DNA of 64,000 nucleotides, taken from contig NZ_LT630004.1 of NCBI RefSeq assembly GCF_900111815.1, positions 2,756,565 to 2,820,564 of the forward strand, written 5' to 3'. The stretch is from Bacillus massilinigeriensis (GTDB taxonomy: Bacteria > Bacillota > Bacilli > Bacillales > Cytobacillaceae). Below, in pieces: positions 62,011-64,000 of this stretch. The translations under genes were made by a program, and so were the position numbers. Position 1 is the first letter of the stretch. Every line of letters begins with the position of its first letter. The notes beneath the pieces were generated by a model that worked only from the letters and a program-made list of their open reading frames with translations, ran no database searches and was not told the DNA's origin.

Positions 62011-62511
62011 ATCAAAAAAAACAGCATAAAACTTCTTGTCCCAACAATTCCCCAGCTGCCTGAACTTCCAACAGGATGTGAAATAACTGCTGTCACCATG
62101 ATGCTGTGCTATAAAGGGGCAACCGTCAGCAAAAAGCAGCTAGCCCATAAAATGCTGCGTCATGATACCGACCCTGACAAAGGCTATGTCGGGGACCCTT
62201 TTACGACAGAGGGCTGGACGATTTATCCACCAGCACTAATGGACCTTGTTAAAAAATATAGGGGGCACTCCATCAACCTGACAGGTGCCGCCATCTCCGC
62301 GCTTGAAGAAGTGCTTTACAACGGTAAGCCTATCGTCGTTTGGGTCTCTCCTATGCACGGATTTACTGTGCATGCTCTCGTTCTGACAGGATATGACGAA
62401 AAATATTTCTACTATAATGATCCTTGGACAGGCCGAGGCAATACCCGCCTTAGTAAAAGCACTTTCCAAACCCTATGGAGCAATCAAAGTAAACGAGCGC
62501 TTTCCTATTAA
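62011..62511 (+). CDS. C39-like (YvpB-type) cysteine peptidase with apparent ATC start
   Basis: 166 residues in the frame reading IKKNSIKLLVPTIPQLPELP then TGCEITAVTMML, with catalytic Cys23, MHGFTVHALVLTGYD (His) and YYNDPWTG (Asp/Asn). This is the Peptidase_C39_2 family of papain-like bacterial proteins. No ATG, GTG or TTG lies between the in-frame stop at 61984-61986 and the catalytic Cys; ATC 62011 sits 8 bases after GAGGAGG. Starting at ATG 62098 would remove the active site. So it either uses a rare ATC start or has lost its start codon. Substrate unknown; no signal peptide seen. Confidence 0.75.
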   Translation: MKKNSIKLLVPTIPQLPELPTGCEITAVTMMLCYKGATVSKKQLAHKMLRHDTDPDKGYVGDPFTTEGWTIYPPALMDLVKKYRGHSINLTGAAISALEEVLYNGKPIVVWVSPMHGFTVHALVLTGYDEKYFYYNDPWTGRGNTRLSKSTFQTLWSNQSKRALSY

Positions 62512-62548
62512 CCTAAAAAAGGAGCCCCCTTTAAAAAGCGGTGCTCCT
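62512..62548 (-). terminator. Terminator serving the minus-strand gene
   Basis: GGAGC and GCTCC with inner pairing; on the minus strand followed by TTTTTT. It lies between convergent genes. Confidence 0.7.
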
Positions 62549-62555
62549 CCCATTT

Positions 62556-64000
62556 CTATAAAATCTCCAATGTATATCCAGTTAACTGTAACACTTTACG
62601 CGAAACTTCTTCTCTCTCCGCTTGCTCTGGCGTGTTCTCAAGTTTAATCCCAACCGCCTTACGGTCCACAAAAATCGAGGGGTTTTTTTTCATAATCCAG
62701 CTTGAAGGAATACTTTCCCCTGCTAGACGAATAATTTCATTCTGCTTCGGGTTTTTTGCATAGGTGACCGGCATCCCAATTCGCCAAGACAGCTCCTCCA
62801 AATCGGTTGTATGCCGGACAGCCACTTCAGGGGAAATGAAGTGGACTTCCATGATTGTACCTCCATCCTGCTGTTTGAGGCCAGTCTTATAAACGGTGAT
62901 ACCCCTGTCTGCTGCCCATTTTTTCGCTTCTTCAATTGCCTGATTGTTTTCCATTCTTTTTTCCGATGCCCCAGCAGTAAAAAAATTTGATTGCGAAGCC
63001 ATTTGCGCCTCTTCTTTAAACTGGAGCGTAAATCCCGTCGTCTCCAAGAACTCTTTCAGCGCTGCATCCCCATTGTCCGGCTTTGTAACAGGCACGACCA
63101 CTTTCCTCTCATGAAGCCGAATAGAAACAGGGCCTCCTGTTGATCCAATCAGCCGGATAACTTGCGACTGAAGCAGATCCTGCCTGACGGAACTCGAAAA
63201 AGAAATGTCCCAGCCTGTCTCTTTTTTCAGAAGATGTACAATTTCAGATTGTTCTTTTTCGCTAATGCTGTCAGGGAAATCAAAGTATAATGTGAGCCTT
63301 TCTCTTTCCGTTCCTATATCATCCGCACCGCAACGTAAAAACCGTGGGTGCTCCCCCATTAGCGCTCTTGTTTTTTCCATCGCTGCTGCCGGATTCATTT
63401 TCAATCCTTGTACTGCAATATCCAGTCGGGAAAACTTTTCTAATGCTGCCTTATCCAATGTGTATACAGCTGTTCCATTTTTTCTTGAGATTGCTCTTTC
63501 CGGAAGTGCCTGGAGCATGACTGCAACGGAAAGCATTTCTTCCATTGATGTGATGCCTAGTGCCTGTGAAAGGGAAGGGAAGGAGTATGTTCCTTGATTT
63601 ACAGCGCTCCAATCTATTTTTTCTAAAATAGGGCGGTTGAACGAAAACGCCGTATTGGCCGCTTCAGTCAATTCCGTGATTGGTCCGTTCCAACGGCCAA
63701 CTGTATCCAAGACAGTGTCCAACGCTAGCTTGACAGGCTTGCCTTTCAGTGTGGTGCAAAAAAGGATGTCATTTTTTGGATGCACACCAGTGCAGATTGC
63801 CAGTTTACAATCGCTTCCTCCTTCTGTTTTATATAGCAATACGTTCCCGATCAATTTACGCAGATTCTCACTAGACTCGCTGACTTGATACCTCTTTCCT
63901 TTCATGCCTTTTCCGGAAGTTCTTTTTTCAAAAGCGTAGGAGCCTCCATTTTCCACAAGCTCCGGCCGATACAGCGGGTTAAGGATTCCAGCCAACTGGG
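62556..64000 (-). CDS. Unrecognised protein, C-terminal part (gene runs off the window)
   Basis: At least 479 residues remain open to the window edge. I do not recognise the family. The last 260 residues seem to contain two related units: one with ETGWDISFSSSVRQDLLQSQ followed by SIRLHERKVVVPV, another with RIGMPVTYAKNPKQNEIIRL followed by SIFVDRKAVGIKL. Each pairs a predicted helix with short strands. No signal peptide, membrane segment or catalytic motif is seen in the visible part. The apparent start at 63995 (TTG) is probably internal. Confidence 0.7.
   Translation of the reverse strand, partial: QLAGILNPLYRPELVENGGSYAFEKRTSGKGMKGKRYQVSESSENLRKLIGNVLLYKTEGGSDCKLAICTGVHPKNDILFCTTLKGKPVKLALDTVLDTVGRWNGPITELTEAANTAFSFNRPILEKIDWSAVNQGTYSFPSLSQALGITSMEEMLSVAVMLQALPERAISRKNGTAVYTLDKAALEKFSRLDIAVQGLKMNPAAAMEKTRALMGEHPRFLRCGADDIGTERERLTLYFDFPDSISEKEQSEIVHLLKKETGWDISFSSSVRQDLLQSQVIRLIGSTGGPVSIRLHERKVVVPVTKPDNGDAALKEFLETTGFTLQFKEEAQMASQSNFFTAGASEKRMENNQAIEEAKKWAADRGITVYKTGLKQQDGGTIMEVHFISPEVAVRHTTDLEELSWRIGMPVTYAKNPKQNEIIRLAGESIPSSWIMKKNPSIFVDRKAVGIKLENTPEQAEREEVSRKVLQLTGYTLEIL

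Overview
The window looks like chromosomal DNA of a low-GC, Gram-positive, spore-former-type bacterium of the family Bacillaceae. This is inferred from strong AGGAGG ribosome binding sites, teichoic-acid genes, a glpP-glpF-glpK-glpD order as in Bacillus, an XpaC/TelA pair, a ComK family protein, a WalR-type box and many secreted SH3-domain wall hydrolases. I cannot name the species.

Layout. (1) 0-24 kb is a cell-envelope and secretion region: the end of tagD, two CDP-glycerol glycerophosphotransferases, a membrane acyltransferase, two tandem SH3/glucosaminidase paralogues, an LCP-family wall-polymer ligase, a giant subtilase, an HExxH metallopeptidase with Ig-like repeats, an SH3/amidase, an LPXTA acidic surface protein with its class D sortase, and a second subtilase. 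(2) 24.2-25.8 kb is an IS110-family element with a long non-coding 3' end where a bridge RNA would be expected. (3) 25.9-36.4 kb is a two-peptide class II lanthipeptide (lantibiotic) cluster. It has two short precursor genes (33299-33469, alpha type; 33078-33245, beta type), two LanM synthetases (one divergent), a C39-ABC exporter LanT, a LanFE-type immunity transporter, an XRE regulator and a small membrane protein. The precursors end like haloduracin alpha and beta, but the alpha core has no N-terminal cysteine. (4) 36.5-38.8 kb holds two small unrecognised ORFs, an NlpC/P60 wall hydrolase behind a perfect WalR-type box, and a small anchored protein. (5) 38.1-60.4 kb is sprinkled with about 22 copies of a short repeat built on GGGGGTCAGGCACGCTTTAG, all intergenic and none seen in the first 38 kb. 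A RAYT-type (REP-associated tyrosine) transposase sits between two of the copies. The region also carries xpaC-telA, glpF-glpK-glpD with two antiterminator-type leaders, a wrecked glpP, glpQ, a LysM-3D protein, a frameshifted short-chain fatty acid transporter between 75-bp direct repeats, a structured non-coding RNA candidate, a CtaG-type protein, and a MurNAc recycling operon (murR, murQ, murP, mupG). (6) 60.6-64 kb has a small sigma factor, a ComK paralogue, a C39-like peptidase whose only plausible start codon is ATC, and the 3' part of an unrecognised gene.

How the parts work together. The lanthipeptide operon (A1-A2-T-M on the minus strand, M1 on the plus strand) would make, modify and export two peptides. 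LanFE and the small membrane protein would protect the producer from their own promoter, which carries paired TACA-N3-TGTA repeats suited to control by the adjacent XRE protein. The glp block takes up and oxidises glycerol, and its two leader terminators normally need GlpP, which is broken here. The mur block imports and recycles cell-wall MurNAc, which fits the many wall hydrolases nearby.
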